Positions 9,064-16,819 of a stretch of DNA of 64,000 bases are shown piece after piece. Position 1 is the first letter of the stretch. Every line of letters begins with the position of its first letter. The position numbers and the translations under genes were made by a program. The DNA comes from Marisediminitalea alba (GTDB lineage Bacteria > Pseudomonadota > Gammaproteobacteria > Enterobacterales > Alteromonadaceae), in the NCBI RefSeq assembly GCF_002993365.1, contig NZ_PVNP01000016.1, positions 1-64,000 on the forward strand, given 5' to 3'. The notes beneath the pieces are model-generated. The model saw only the letters and a list, made by a program, of their open reading frames with translations, did not search any database and was not told the origin of the DNA.

Positions 9064-9340
9064 TGTTTTCTCTCCAGCTCAACAATCTGTAATTAAATTA
9101 CAAGTTACGCTCAAATAATCACCGTTTCAAGCGGTTTTGTTCGAAATGTGGTCACAAATTAACGGTGATACTGATTAATAAAATCAAAATTTACCTTTGC
9201 AATAAACATCTTGATAAATCGACACATTTATTAACAAAAGATATAAAGCGTTTACGTGGCTTACTTCGTAATATTACCGTTAGACAAGTTTATGTTTAGC
9301 AGGCTGGCGTAGATCAGCAGACAACCAGAGTGGCACATTA
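9064..9340. other. Divergent intergenic region, 277 bp
   Basis: This AT-rich region separates the CBM48 gene (-) from the RND operon (+). Apart from the HexR-type palindrome near its left end no gene or RNA was recognised. The right part must hold the promoter of the efflux operon; no convincing -35/-10 pair or operator for the pump was identified. Confidence 0.5.
9088..9102. promoter_or_regulatory. Candidate HexR operator upstream of the CBM48 gene
   Basis: TGTAATTAAATTACA is a perfect palindrome that matches the HexR (RpiR-family) consensus TGTAAT-N3-ATTACA described for Shewanella and Vibrio. It lies 25 bp before the minus-strand gene at 8755-9063. Confidence 0.6.
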
Positions 9341-10546
9341 ATGAAGTTATCGTCTTTAATCAGGTCGGCGCTGCCGATTTTATTACTGGGCCTGGCGCTT
9401 ATCGCAGCCGGTATTATGATCCTGTCGAAAAAACCGCCGGAGAAAAAAGTAGTAGAAGAGCTGGCGTTTTTAGTTGATGCACAGCCGGTGTACACCGAGC
9501 ATGTGGAGTTTACAGTCACCAGCCAGGGCAATGTCCAGCCCAAGCACAAAACCAGCATTGCCACCCAGGTGAGTGGCCGGGTTGTGGAGATAGCCGACAA
9601 TTTTGTGGTGGGTGGTTTTTTTAACAAAGGCGACGTGCTGCTTACCCTGGAACAAGACGATTATCAAACTGATCTGAGCCTGGCCGAGGCCGAGCTGGCT
9701 CAGGCCGAAGCAGCCCTGCAGGAAGAAATAGCCCGCGGCAAAGTGGCCGCAGAAGAATGGCGTTCGGTAAATGGCGTAGTACCGCCTGAACTTGGCCTGC
9801 GTAAACCACAACTGGCCAAAGAACAGGCCAATGTAAAAGCCGCTAAAGCCAAGCTTGCCAGAGCACAGCGCAATCTCGACCGGACTCAGGTCATTGCCCC
9901 CTATGATGGCATTGTGATTGAGCGTAACGCCGATCTGGGCCAGTTTGTAGGTACCGGCGCCCTGGTGGGCGAGCTTTATTCTACCGAGGTGGCCGAAGTG
10001 CGCTTACCGCTTACTGATGCGGATTTGGCCTTTATTGATCTTGAAAGCGGTATTTCCCACCGCAATCCGGTTACGCTGAGCGCCATGGTAGGCGGTAAGT
10101 TTCAGCAGTGGCAGGGCACGCTGGTGCGTAGTGAAGGCGTGTTGGATACCACTAATCGGTTGATTTACGCAGTAGTAGAAGTACGCGATCCGTACCTGCG
10201 GGATAACAGCGAGTTTAATGTTCCACTGCGCTTTGGCCAGTTTGTACAGGCCGTAATTAGCGGGACAGACGCACGCTCATTAATTGTGATCCCACGCAGC
10301 TTACTGCGCCTTGATGGCACCGTTCTGGTAGCCGACGAGAATAACGAACTGCAAATAAAACAGGTAGACATTGCCCGTTCCAGCCCTGAATCGGTTTATA
10401 TCTCGGCCGGTCTGAGCGATGGTGACAAGGTGGTACGTAGCGCTGTTCCTAATCCGTATAATGGCATGCCGGTGCGTTTGCCTGAGCAGGATCCTGCAGA
10501 ACAGGACGTAGCCGATGAAGATGCTGCGTTAGATACCGGAGCATAA
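9341..10546 (+). CDS. RND efflux periplasmic adaptor subunit
   Basis: This 401-residue membrane-fusion protein joins an inner-membrane RND pump to an outer-membrane channel. It has an N-terminal membrane anchor (LPILLLGLALIAAGIMIL, residues 11-28), a biotinyl-lipoyl half (SGRVVEIADNFVVGGFFNKG), an alpha-helical hairpin rich in Ala/Glu/Lys (about 110-185), the second lipoyl half (VIAPYDGIVIERNADLGQFV) and beta-barrel domains. The C-terminal tail is acidic (EQDPAEQDVADEDAAL). The pump gene follows after 3 bp. No TolC-like gene is present, so the outer channel must be encoded elsewhere. Substrate cannot be told from the sequence. Confidence 0.93.
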   Translation: MKLSSLIRSALPILLLGLALIAAGIMILSKKPPEKKVVEELAFLVDAQPVYTEHVEFTVTSQGNVQPKHKTSIATQVSGRVVEIADNFVVGGFFNKGDVLLTLEQDDYQTDLSLAEAELAQAEAALQEEIARGKVAAEEWRSVNGVVPPELGLRKPQLAKEQANVKAAKAKLARAQRNLDRTQVIAPYDGIVIERNADLGQFVGTGALVGELYSTEVAEVRLPLTDADLAFIDLESGISHRNPVTLSAMVGGKFQQWQGTLVRSEGVLDTTNRLIYAVVEVRDPYLRDNSEFNVPLRFGQFVQAVISGTDARSLIVIPRSLLRLDGTVLVADENNELQIKQVDIARSSPESVYISAGLSDGDKVVRSAVPNPYNGMPVRLPEQDPAEQDVADEDAALDTGA

Positions 10547-10549
10547 GTC

Positions 10550-13500
10550 ATGCAAGCATATAACACGCATAAAGGCCTGATAGCCTGGTTTGCCCGCAAC
10601 AGCGTGGCGGCCAACCTGCTGATGTGGATTTTGCTCATCGGCGGTGTATTTGGGGCTTTCGGTATTCAAAAGCAGGTGTTTCCTAATTTTGAGGTGAACA
10701 TCATTTCGGTGCGGGTGCCTTATCTCGGCGCTGCGCCACAGGAAGTAGAAGAAGGTGTTCTGTTAAAAGTTGAAGATGCGATTAAAGATCTCGACGGCAT
10801 TAAACAGATCACCTCGACTGCCACCGAAGGGATGGGCTCGGTTACTATCGAAGTAGAAGAAGACTACGACGTTCAGGTGGTCCTCGATGAGGTAAAGTCT
10901 CAGGTCGACGCCATTCCCAGTTTCCCCGGTAACACCGAGAAGCCTATAGTTTATCGCACCAAGTTCCAGCAGGATGTACTGTGGATTGCCGTGTACGGCG
11001 ATGCCAGCGAACGGGAATTAAAGGAGTTCGCTAAAAACCTGCGTGACGACGTAGCCAACTTGCCGGGCATTTCCAGTGTTCAGGTGGTGGGCGATCGCGA
11101 CTATGAAATTTCTATCGAAATGTCCGAATACACGCTGCAGAAATACGATTTAACCTTTTCTGAAGTGGTGAATGCCATACGTCAATCGTCGGTGGATTTA
11201 CCCGGTGGCGCAATCAAGTCGGATAACGGCAATATTCTGCTGCGGACTAAAGGCCAGGCATACACTGGCTGGGAGTTTGCGCAGATTGTGCTGTTAACCC
11301 GCGCTGACGGTTCGCGCCTGACGCTGGGGGACATTGCCACCATTGATGACGGCTTTGTAGAAGATCCCCAGTATGCCATGTTTGATAACCAGCCGGCGGT
11401 TAACGTGCGGGTAAAAGCCGTGGGCGACCAAAATGCGCTGGAAATATCTAAAGAAGTGAATCAGTACCTGGAGAAAAATAAAAAGGACTTTCCGGCGCAT
11501 ATTAAAGCTGATGCCTGGGGCGATTCGTCGTTCTACCTGGCCGACCGCCTTAACATGATGCTGGAAAACATGTTCTGGGGTGGGGTGCTGGTATTTTTGG
11601 TACTGTCACTGTTTCTTAAAATTAAACTGGCGTTCTGGGTAATGGTCGGGCTGCCAGTGTGCTTTTTAGGCACGTTGCTGGTATTGCCCATGGAAGGCCT
11701 GGGTGTATCTATTAATATGCTCAGCTTGTTTGCCTTTATTCTGGTGCTGGGGATAGTGGTGGATGATGCCATTATTATGGGGGAGTCGGCTTATTCAGAA
11801 ATCGATGCCAAAGGGCACAGCACAGATAATGTGATTGCCGGTGTAAAAAAGGTTGCCATGCCAGCCACCTTCGGGGTACTTACCACCATTGCCGCTTTTT
11901 CGCCGATGCTGATGGTGTCTGGTCCGTTTGGGGTGATATGGAAAACCATTGGACTGGTAGTCATTGTGTGCCTGACTTTTTCACTTATCGAGTCGAAGCT
12001 TATTCTGCCGGCTCACTTGGCGCATATGCGCCTCAAACCTTACGATCCGGCTAAAGCTAACCGTTTTCAACGCTTCCGTGATTTCTTTAGTGAAGGCATT
12101 AAATCGTTTATTAAAAACATTTACGCGCCGTTTTTGGTTAAAGCGGTAAAAGCCCGCTATGTGACACTAGCCGCGTTTGTCAGCATGCTGATCTTAACCT
12201 ACGGCATGTTTAAGGGCGACTGGGTGCGGTTCGTTTTCTTCCCCACCATTCCAAGTGACTTTGTTATGGCTTCGGTGGAGCTGGAACCGGGTTCATCACT
12301 GTCGCAACGTGATAAAGCGCTGGACACCTTACTCGATGCAATGTATCGGATGGATGAACAGCTCACTCGGGAGACCGGTTCAGGAGTGATCAGCCACGCG
12401 GTAGCCTTCGATCAGGGTTCGCTGGGTGGCCAGGTGTTCGCCGAATTGAGTAAAGGTGAATCACGGGAGGTTACCGATACCGAAATTCAGCGTCGCTGGC
12501 GTGAGTTTATGCCGGAAATTCCCGGCGTGAAAACCTTGAACTTTAATGCTCCGGGTGGCCCTGGTGGCGGCTCTGACTTAAGCTTTGAATTCAGTTCCAG
12601 TGATACTACTCAACTCGAACTCATCAGTAAGGACGTTAAAGCTGCACTGGCCGAGTATAACGGGGTGTCTGATATTAACGATACCTTCGCCGGTGGCGCC
12701 GATGAAATTCAGTTACAGTTAAAACCGCAGGCAGAAGCCCTTGGTATTACCCTACAGCAATTAGGGCAGCAGGTACGTTACGGTTTTTATGGTGCCGAAG
12801 TTCAGCGCGTACAGCGTGACGACGAAGAAGTTAAGGTGATGGTGCGTTATCCCAAGGAAGAACGTAACTCCATTGGCCATCTGGAAACCATGCGGGTGCG
12901 TTCGCCGGCGGGCCAGGATGTGCCGTTTGAACAGGTGGCTGATATCGAACTGGGTAAAGGGTACGATTCAATCATCCGGGTTGACGGTCAGCGTTCGGTA
13001 ACAGTTTCGGCAGCGGTTGATAAAGACATTGCTGAGCCTAACGAAGTCACCATGGAAATGATCACCCGGGTAATTCCGGAAATCATGAAAAAGTACCCGC
13101 GGGTAGAGTTTAAGCTGCAAGGTAACTCCCGTGAACAAATGGAAGCCATGACATCGCTCGCCCAGGGGTTATTGTTTGCTCTTTTTGCAATTTATGCATT
13201 GTTAGCGATTCCGTTACGCTCTTATACGCAACCGTTGATCATTATGTCGGTGATCCCTTTTGGTATCGTAGGGGCAATACTGGGCCACCTGATGCTGGGC
13301 CATGCAGTCAGTGTATTGTCGATTTGCGGCATTATCGCGCTCTCGGGCGTGGTGGTTAACGACAGCCTGATCATGGTTGATTTTGTTAACCGCGCACGTC
13401 AGGAGGGCCACCGCCTGATGGATGCGGCAATTAGTGCAGGTACGCAGCGGTTCAGAGCGATTATTCTTACCTCTCTGACCACCTTCATGGGCCTGGTACC

Positions 13501-13705
13501 GATAATGTTTGAACGCAGTTTGCAGGCGCAGGTGGTTATCCCCATGGCCATATCCCTGGCGTTTGGGATCTTGTTTGCCACGGTGATCACCTTACTATTG
13601 GTGCCTGCGTTGTACGTTATTCTGGATGACATTAAAAATGGCCTGACCAGAAATAAGCGCTCGGCACTGGCTACTGAGCCATCTGAAGGGATGATTTCCA
13701 AATAG
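10550..13705 (+). CDS. RND efflux permease (AcrB/MMPL-type)
   Basis: This 1,051-residue inner-membrane proton antiporter has the duplicated RND layout: helix 1 (NLLMWILLIGGVFGAFGI), a large porter loop, helices 2-6, a second porter loop and helices 8-12. FILVLGIVVDDAIIMGE in helix 4 contains the proton-relay aspartates of the family. Asp/Glu-rich porter loops and the segment NAPGGPGGGSDLSFEF are of the type seen in multidrug rather than heavy-metal pumps, but substrate is unknown. It is encoded directly after its adaptor and followed by a terminator, so the operon is two genes. Confidence 0.94.
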   Translation: MQAYNTHKGLIAWFARNSVAANLLMWILLIGGVFGAFGIQKQVFPNFEVNIISVRVPYLGAAPQEVEEGVLLKVEDAIKDLDGIKQITSTATEGMGSVTIEVEEDYDVQVVLDEVKSQVDAIPSFPGNTEKPIVYRTKFQQDVLWIAVYGDASERELKEFAKNLRDDVANLPGISSVQVVGDRDYEISIEMSEYTLQKYDLTFSEVVNAIRQSSVDLPGGAIKSDNGNILLRTKGQAYTGWEFAQIVLLTRADGSRLTLGDIATIDDGFVEDPQYAMFDNQPAVNVRVKAVGDQNALEISKEVNQYLEKNKKDFPAHIKADAWGDSSFYLADRLNMMLENMFWGGVLVFLVLSLFLKIKLAFWVMVGLPVCFLGTLLVLPMEGLGVSINMLSLFAFILVLGIVVDDAIIMGESAYSEIDAKGHSTDNVIAGVKKVAMPATFGVLTTIAAFSPMLMVSGPFGVIWKTIGLVVIVCLTFSLIESKLILPAHLAHMRLKPYDPAKANRFQRFRDFFSEGIKSFIKNIYAPFLVKAVKARYVTLAAFVSMLILTYGMFKGDWVRFVFFPTIPSDFVMASVELEPGSSLSQRDKALDTLLDAMYRMDEQLTRETGSGVISHAVAFDQGSLGGQVFAELSKGESREVTDTEIQRRWREFMPEIPGVKTLNFNAPGGPGGGSDLSFEFSSSDTTQLELISKDVKAALAEYNGVSDINDTFAGGADEIQLQLKPQAEALGITLQQLGQQVRYGFYGAEVQRVQRDDEEVKVMVRYPKEERNSIGHLETMRVRSPAGQDVPFEQVADIELGKGYDSIIRVDGQRSVTVSAAVDKDIAEPNEVTMEMITRVIPEIMKKYPRVEFKLQGNSREQMEAMTSLAQGLLFALFAIYALLAIPLRSYTQPLIIMSVIPFGIVGAILGHLMLGHAVSVLSICGIIALSGVVVNDSLIMVDFVNRARQEGHRLMDAAISAGTQRFRAIILTSLTTFMGLVPIMFERSLQAQVVIPMAISLAFGILFATVITLLLVPALYVILDDIKNGLTRNKRSALATEPSEGMISK

Positions 13706-13747
13706 TCGCTACGGGCGCACCAGGTGTGCCGCAATTGGTAGTTAAAC

Positions 13748-13780
13748 AAACGCCGGCAGGGAAACCTGACCGGCGTTTTT
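13748..13780 (+). terminator. Rho-independent terminator of the RND operon
   Basis: The stem AAACGCCGG / CCGGCGTTT with an inner CAGG/CCTG pairing around a GAAA tetraloop is followed by five Ts. Confidence 0.88.
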
Positions 13781-13871
13781 AATTCAGGCTGTAGTCTGCA
13801 AAATCACTCTGTTTAAAATAAACCGGTTTAAAATAAATCACAAAAAGCTTGAATGCTGATAAATTATACAG

Positions 13872-13891
13872 TACTGTTTAGCTATACAGTA
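13872..13891. promoter_or_regulatory. LexA (SOS) box
   Basis: TACTG-TTTAGCTATA-CAGTA contains the essential CTGT-N8-ACAG core (13874-13889) with perfect TACTG/CAGTA arms, the gammaproteobacterial LexA consensus. It ends 15 bp before the start codon of the gene at 13907, where repressor binding would block transcription. Confidence 0.82.
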
Positions 13892-13906
13892 TTTGAGGGT
13901 ATTGTG

Positions 13907-14272
13907 ATGAACACAGGTTTAAAAACAATTGATAACTTAATTGAACGCTTTGGTATTTCAGTGGGCGAGGGGCATGACGCTTTTCAGCAGGTACTGGATC
14001 TTTACGGCGGTGACAGCCGCGCCACCACTATGAAGCTGCCGTTTTGTTTTTATCAGATCATTGCCAATTTGCCGGTGAGCCGCCGGTTATCGCTGCACCA
14101 GTTTTACCTGCCTCACCGTAAGGCCCGCTTAGCCAGCTTTTTGATTGACGAAAACGGCCAGATTATTGAGCAGGTTTACTACCAGCGGGATAGCAAGTAC
14201 GTGAAGGCCTGCAAGAAATTACAGTCACTGGTGCAATGTCACTACTTAAAAGGTTGGGCTACCGCTGCCTGA
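13907..14272 (+). CDS. Unrecognised 121-residue protein under a LexA box
   Basis: I do not recognise this family. The product is soluble, with no signal peptide or membrane segment. It has a helical N-terminus (TGLKTIDNLIERFGISVGEG), a central aromatic stretch (KLPFCFYQIIANLPVSRRLS), a basic HRKARLASFLIDENGQIIEQ segment that looks like a small beta domain, and a C-terminal Lys/Cys-rich helix. ATG 13907 follows GAGG with 9-nt spacing; an in-frame ATG at 13853 would place the LexA box inside the coding region and is rejected. The perfect LexA core predicts induction by DNA damage. SulA-like cell-division inhibition or a DNA-binding role are possible, but neither is supported by a motif. Confidence 0.75.
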   Translation: MNTGLKTIDNLIERFGISVGEGHDAFQQVLDLYGGDSRATTMKLPFCFYQIIANLPVSRRLSLHQFYLPHRKARLASFLIDENGQIIEQVYYQRDSKYVKACKKLQSLVQCHYLKGWATAA

Positions 14273-14378
14273 GGCTGGGTTTCATAAATTTGTTACTAAA
14301 ACCGTATAATGTAAGATAAATACCATTGTTATTTATCCGTAATATCGGATAATCACGCTTCTAGATAAGGAGTTGTGC

Positions 14379-14882
14379 GTGAAAGTTATCTTTTCACACG
14401 GTAAAGAAAGTGGCCCGTGGGGAACCAAAATACGGTTTCTGGCAAACATCGCTGAAGAAATGGGCTGTCAGATCCAAAGTATTGACTACAGCGACACCCT
14501 GGATCCGGAAAAAAGGGTAGAAAGGCTGATGCAATCTATCCCCAAGGACGATCCCGAAGTGTTACTGGTGGGTTCCAGCATGGGCGGTTATGTGTCTTTG
14601 GTTACGGCTTTACAGCATAAAGTACGCGGAGTGTTTTTGCTGGCGCCGGCCGTAGCAATGCCTGGCTACAAGGTACAATCCTATCCGGTCTCTTGTCCGG
14701 TAACCTGCGTTCACGGCTGGCAGGACGAAATCATTCCTGCGGAGAATATTTTAAACTTCGCTAAACAGCTTAATATCACGCTACATCTGATACCTGGCGA
14801 TCATCGTTTAAATGACTCCCTGAAAGCGGTTGGGGTACTCTTTAAACAGTTTTTATTTGAGCGTCTGACCGATCAGTCGTGA
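14379..14882 (+). CDS. YqiA-like alpha/beta-fold hydrolase
   Basis: This 167-residue hydrolase has the small YqiA/YcfP-type alpha/beta fold. The N-terminal strand leads into FSHGKESGPWG, the nucleophile elbow is GSSMGGY, the acid is in HGWQDEIIP and the histidine in PGDHRLND, giving a complete Ser-Asp-His triad. Substrate is unknown; relatives are esterases. GTG 14379 is chosen because AAGGAG lies 7 nt upstream; the TTG at 14373 overlaps that spacing. It follows the LexA-box gene by 106 bp and could be read from that promoter, but the gap contains AT-rich sequence that may hold its own promoter. Confidence 0.82.
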   Translation: MKVIFSHGKESGPWGTKIRFLANIAEEMGCQIQSIDYSDTLDPEKRVERLMQSIPKDDPEVLLVGSSMGGYVSLVTALQHKVRGVFLLAPAVAMPGYKVQSYPVSCPVTCVHGWQDEIIPAENILNFAKQLNITLHLIPGDHRLNDSLKAVGVLFKQFLFERLTDQS

Positions 14883-14919
14883 TTTCAGCTTCCTTACAGG
14901 TTATGAATAGTGAGTTAGA

Positions 14920-15153
14920 ATGCGCAGGGAAGTCTCAAAGCAACAACAGTTGACCAGGCTTGGCATCGCCTTTGTTATCTTTGTGATTAGCAGTGTTTAT
15001 TATTACTATCGCGACAAAGCACAGGCTGAAAGCGTAAACGCACTGTTTAACGATACGGTATTCGGTATCCCGGACGCGAGTACCAGGCTGAGAGTGAGAA
15101 TAGTGGACAGGCACTCACTTAGGCACTCATTTAAAAATATGAATGCGCAATAA
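14920..15153 (+). CDS. Small single-helix membrane protein, C-terminus overwritten by repeat
   Basis: This 77-residue ORF starts with a basic N-terminus (MRREVSKQQQLTR) and one membrane helix (LGIAFVIFVISSVYYYY), then a polar stretch (ALFNDTVFGIPDASTRLRVR). From about residue 62 the frame runs through the first GGACAGGCA repeat unit (15105 onward), so the final 16 or so residues are repeat-derived and the natural end appears lost. I do not recognise the family. No good ribosome site precedes the ATG. It could be a remnant of a longer gene interrupted by the repeat/transposase locus. Confidence 0.45.
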   Translation: MRREVSKQQQLTRLGIAFVIFVISSVYYYYRDKAQAESVNALFNDTVFGIPDASTRLRVRIVDRHSLRHSFKNMNAQ

Positions 15154-15160
15154 TTCGATT
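15105..15160 (+). repeat. RAYT-associated repeat, unit 1
   Basis: The unit begins GGACAGGCACT and ends ATTCGATT, 56 bp long, with TTTAAAAATA and ATGCGCAAT between. Two further copies with the same ends lie at 15178-15223 and 15395-15433. Confidence 0.7.
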
Positions 15161-15177
15161 CTTTGTACAAAAATACT

Positions 15178-15223
15178 GGACAGGCACTTTAACTGAAAAA
15201 TAAAAGTATTGACTCATTCGATT
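15178..15223 (+). repeat. RAYT-associated repeat, unit 2
   Basis: This 46-bp copy shares the GGACAGGCACT start and the ATTCGATT end with units 1 and 3. Its middle is shorter and AT-rich. Confidence 0.7.
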
Positions 15224-15317
15224 TATCGCTAGAGGTTGTTGATCTTTGTATGAAAAGCAGCCGGCATAGCAACGAGGTATAATTGTTTCGCCAAAAATAA
15301 TTAACCGTAATGTTGCT

Positions 15318-15412
15318 ATGCCAAGAACGATGTTAACAGATGATGCGTGGGAAATCCTTGATTCAAAACTTGGACAGGCACTAACTCAAAACTTGGACAG
15401 GCATTTAAAATA
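15318..15412 (+). pseudogene. IS5-family transposase remnant (N-terminus)
   Basis: Translation from ATG 15318 gives MPRTMLTDDAWEILDSK, which resembles the N-terminus of IS5/IS1031-group transposases (MPRxMLTDxxW). After 17 residues the frame enters the CAAAACTTGGACAGGCA direct repeats and stops at 15410-15412, so only the start of the transposase survives. A TATAAT hexamer lies at 15278-15283. An 11-bp inverted repeat (GGCATAGCAAC 15263-15273 / GTTGCTATGCC 15312-15322) would fold over the start codon. Confidence 0.5.
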
Positions 15413-15433
15413 AAAACGCGTAATGATTCGATT
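15363..15433 (+). repeat. Direct repeats and RAYT-associated unit 3
   Basis: TCAAAACTTGGACAGGCA occurs twice with 23-bp period (15363-15380 and 15386-15403). The second copy opens repeat unit 3 (GGACAGGCATT at 15395 to ATTCGATT at 15426-15433). Confidence 0.75.
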
Positions 15434-15617
15434 ATTCGGGGGTGTTTTCTTATCGGTCCTTAAAAAATGCTATTGGGTTTGCAAATGGGATAGGCTTATC
15501 GATAGCTATTCCAACAACTTCATATGAGATGGATGATACGGGTCTATTTATGGCTTCTGATAGGCCAGGTAGTCTTGAAAAGTAGAGATTTGATTTAGTG
15601 TAAGAAAAGCTTTCAGT
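15434..15617 (+). other. Gap with a possible degraded coding fragment
   Basis: Between the repeats and the RAYT gene an open frame of 47 codons (GTG 15442 to TAG 15583-15585) reads SYRSLKNAIGFANGIGLSIA and continues to a DRPGSLEK end. It has no ribosome site and I do not recognise it. It may be the tail of a gene split by the mobile locus. Nothing else is visible here. Confidence 0.3.
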
Positions 15618-16568
15618 CTAAGCCGAATTGTACTTGTTCTTTCTACCGAGAATTCGATTTAACTTTTCGATGCTAATAGAAGTATGAAATTCTGTTTCTA
15701 TGCCCGATATCATGGTTTGCCAGTCAGCCAGTTCTAATCCTGTCCTGGTAAGGATAGGGGAAGCGGTATCTTCAATTTTCCCTCGCTTTTGCGGATGATA
15801 ATGCCGACCTGAGAATTCCACTAGTGCCAGGTAATCCTGAAGTTGAAAGGGTAAACCATCGGGCATATTGGCTCTGATATTACCTGTAAAGGGGAAAAGT
15901 AGTTTAGGTTGTTTGTTGAATTTAGCCGCATTGATACGTTGTTGAATGCTGGTATGGTTTGAAGTCTCAGGCGTTTTCGAAATACCCGCTCGAATCGGAT
16001 TCAAATCAACATAGACCATACAAGCCGCTAATGCAGCGTCGTCTAACAAAGCTTGTGATTTGAAACGCCCTTCCCAGAAATGCCCGGTGCAGTCATCTTC
16101 TTTATTGGCCTGCCTTGCAATATATTCATTGAGTAAACGCATGAACCAGCTAATATCATAAAGGCGACGTCGATAGACTTCTGCAACTGCAATTACGGTA
16201 GCGGTTTCAGCCTCTGTTAAACTTTTACCTTGCTCAGGATCAAGAAATCGTTGAGATAACAACATCCCTTTAAACATTTTATGCCATCGCTGGATTATTT
16301 CTGTAGTCGATAAGGCATCGGCTTTCTGCTTGTTTATACGCAAGACCACATGTGTATGATTGCTCATTATCGCAAATGCGCAGACATCCACACAAAATAC
16401 TTCAGCCAACAACATCAAGCGGTCTTCGAGCCATTGACGACGATGCTCGTAGCTTCTTCCTGAAACTTTATCTTCGCCACAGAGATAAGCACGACGTACA
16501 CATCGAGAAACGCAGTGGTAGTAGGGCGTATCAGAGAGACTAATCAGGCATTTACGAGGTCTGGGCAT
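15618..16568 (-). CDS. REP-associated tyrosine transposase (RAYT, IS200-like Y1)
   Basis: This 316-residue single-strand DNA transposase is of the Y1/HUH superfamily. MPRPRKCLISLSDTPYYHCV is the typical N-terminus, the metal-binding HUH motif is in AIMSNHTHVV, and the catalytic tyrosine region is FMRLLNEYIARQ followed by GHFWEGRFKSQ. RAYTs act on short palindromic or repeated elements dispersed in the genome rather than on a classical IS. ATG 16568 is chosen to match the family start; a TTG at 16589 would add seven residues. Related GGACAG elements flank the gene on both sides in inverted orientation (GGACAGGCA left, CTGTCC at 16652 and 16708 right), probably its recognition sequences. Confidence 0.9.
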   Translation of the reverse strand: MPRPRKCLISLSDTPYYHCVSRCVRRAYLCGEDKVSGRSYEHRRQWLEDRLMLLAEVFCVDVCAFAIMSNHTHVVLRINKQKADALSTTEIIQRWHKMFKGMLLSQRFLDPEQGKSLTEAETATVIAVAEVYRRRLYDISWFMRLLNEYIARQANKEDDCTGHFWEGRFKSQALLDDAALAACMVYVDLNPIRAGISKTPETSNHTSIQQRINAAKFNKQPKLLFPFTGNIRANMPDGLPFQLQDYLALVEFSGRHYHPQKRGKIEDTASPILTRTGLELADWQTMISGIETEFHTSISIEKLNRILGRKNKYNSA

Positions 16569-16589
16569 CCATTTATCCAAGCGAAGCAA

Positions 16590-16763
16590 CGGGTATATCT
16601 ATTGTGCTGTAGTTGAGATAAATACCAACTGTATATAGGGATGGAAAACGACTGTCCTAGCTTTCTGCTAGCTTTCTGCTAGCTTTCTGTACTTGGATGG
16701 TGAGTGACTGTCCGAGATTTATTCTCGAGATTTAATGTTCTGTCGCTTCGCGACCGGTCACAT
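16590..16763. other. Upstream region of the RAYT gene with inverted GGACAG elements
   Basis: This region holds two CTGTCC elements (16652-16657 and 16708-16713), inverted relative to the GGACAGGCA copies left of the gene. It also holds the 11-bp tandem repeat at 16657-16689 and a small hairpin GTCGC-TTC-GCGAC (16742-16754). No ORF is visible. Confidence 0.55.
16657..16689. repeat. 11-bp tandem repeat, three perfect copies
   Basis: CTAGCTTTCTG is repeated exactly three times head to tail at 16657, 16668 and 16679, between the two CTGTCC elements upstream of the RAYT gene. Confidence 0.9.
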
Positions 16764-16797
16764 AAAAAAGCCCTGACTGAGAAGCCAGGGCTTTTTT
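16764..16797 (-). terminator. Terminator of the aminotransferase gene
   Basis: A 12-bp stem AAAAAAGCCCTG / CAGGGCTTTTTT with a 10-nt loop can work in both directions. On the minus strand it lies 23 bp past the aminotransferase stop codon. Confidence 0.87.
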
Positions 16798-16819
16798 GTA
16801 ATACCGTTTAGCAGCTTGA

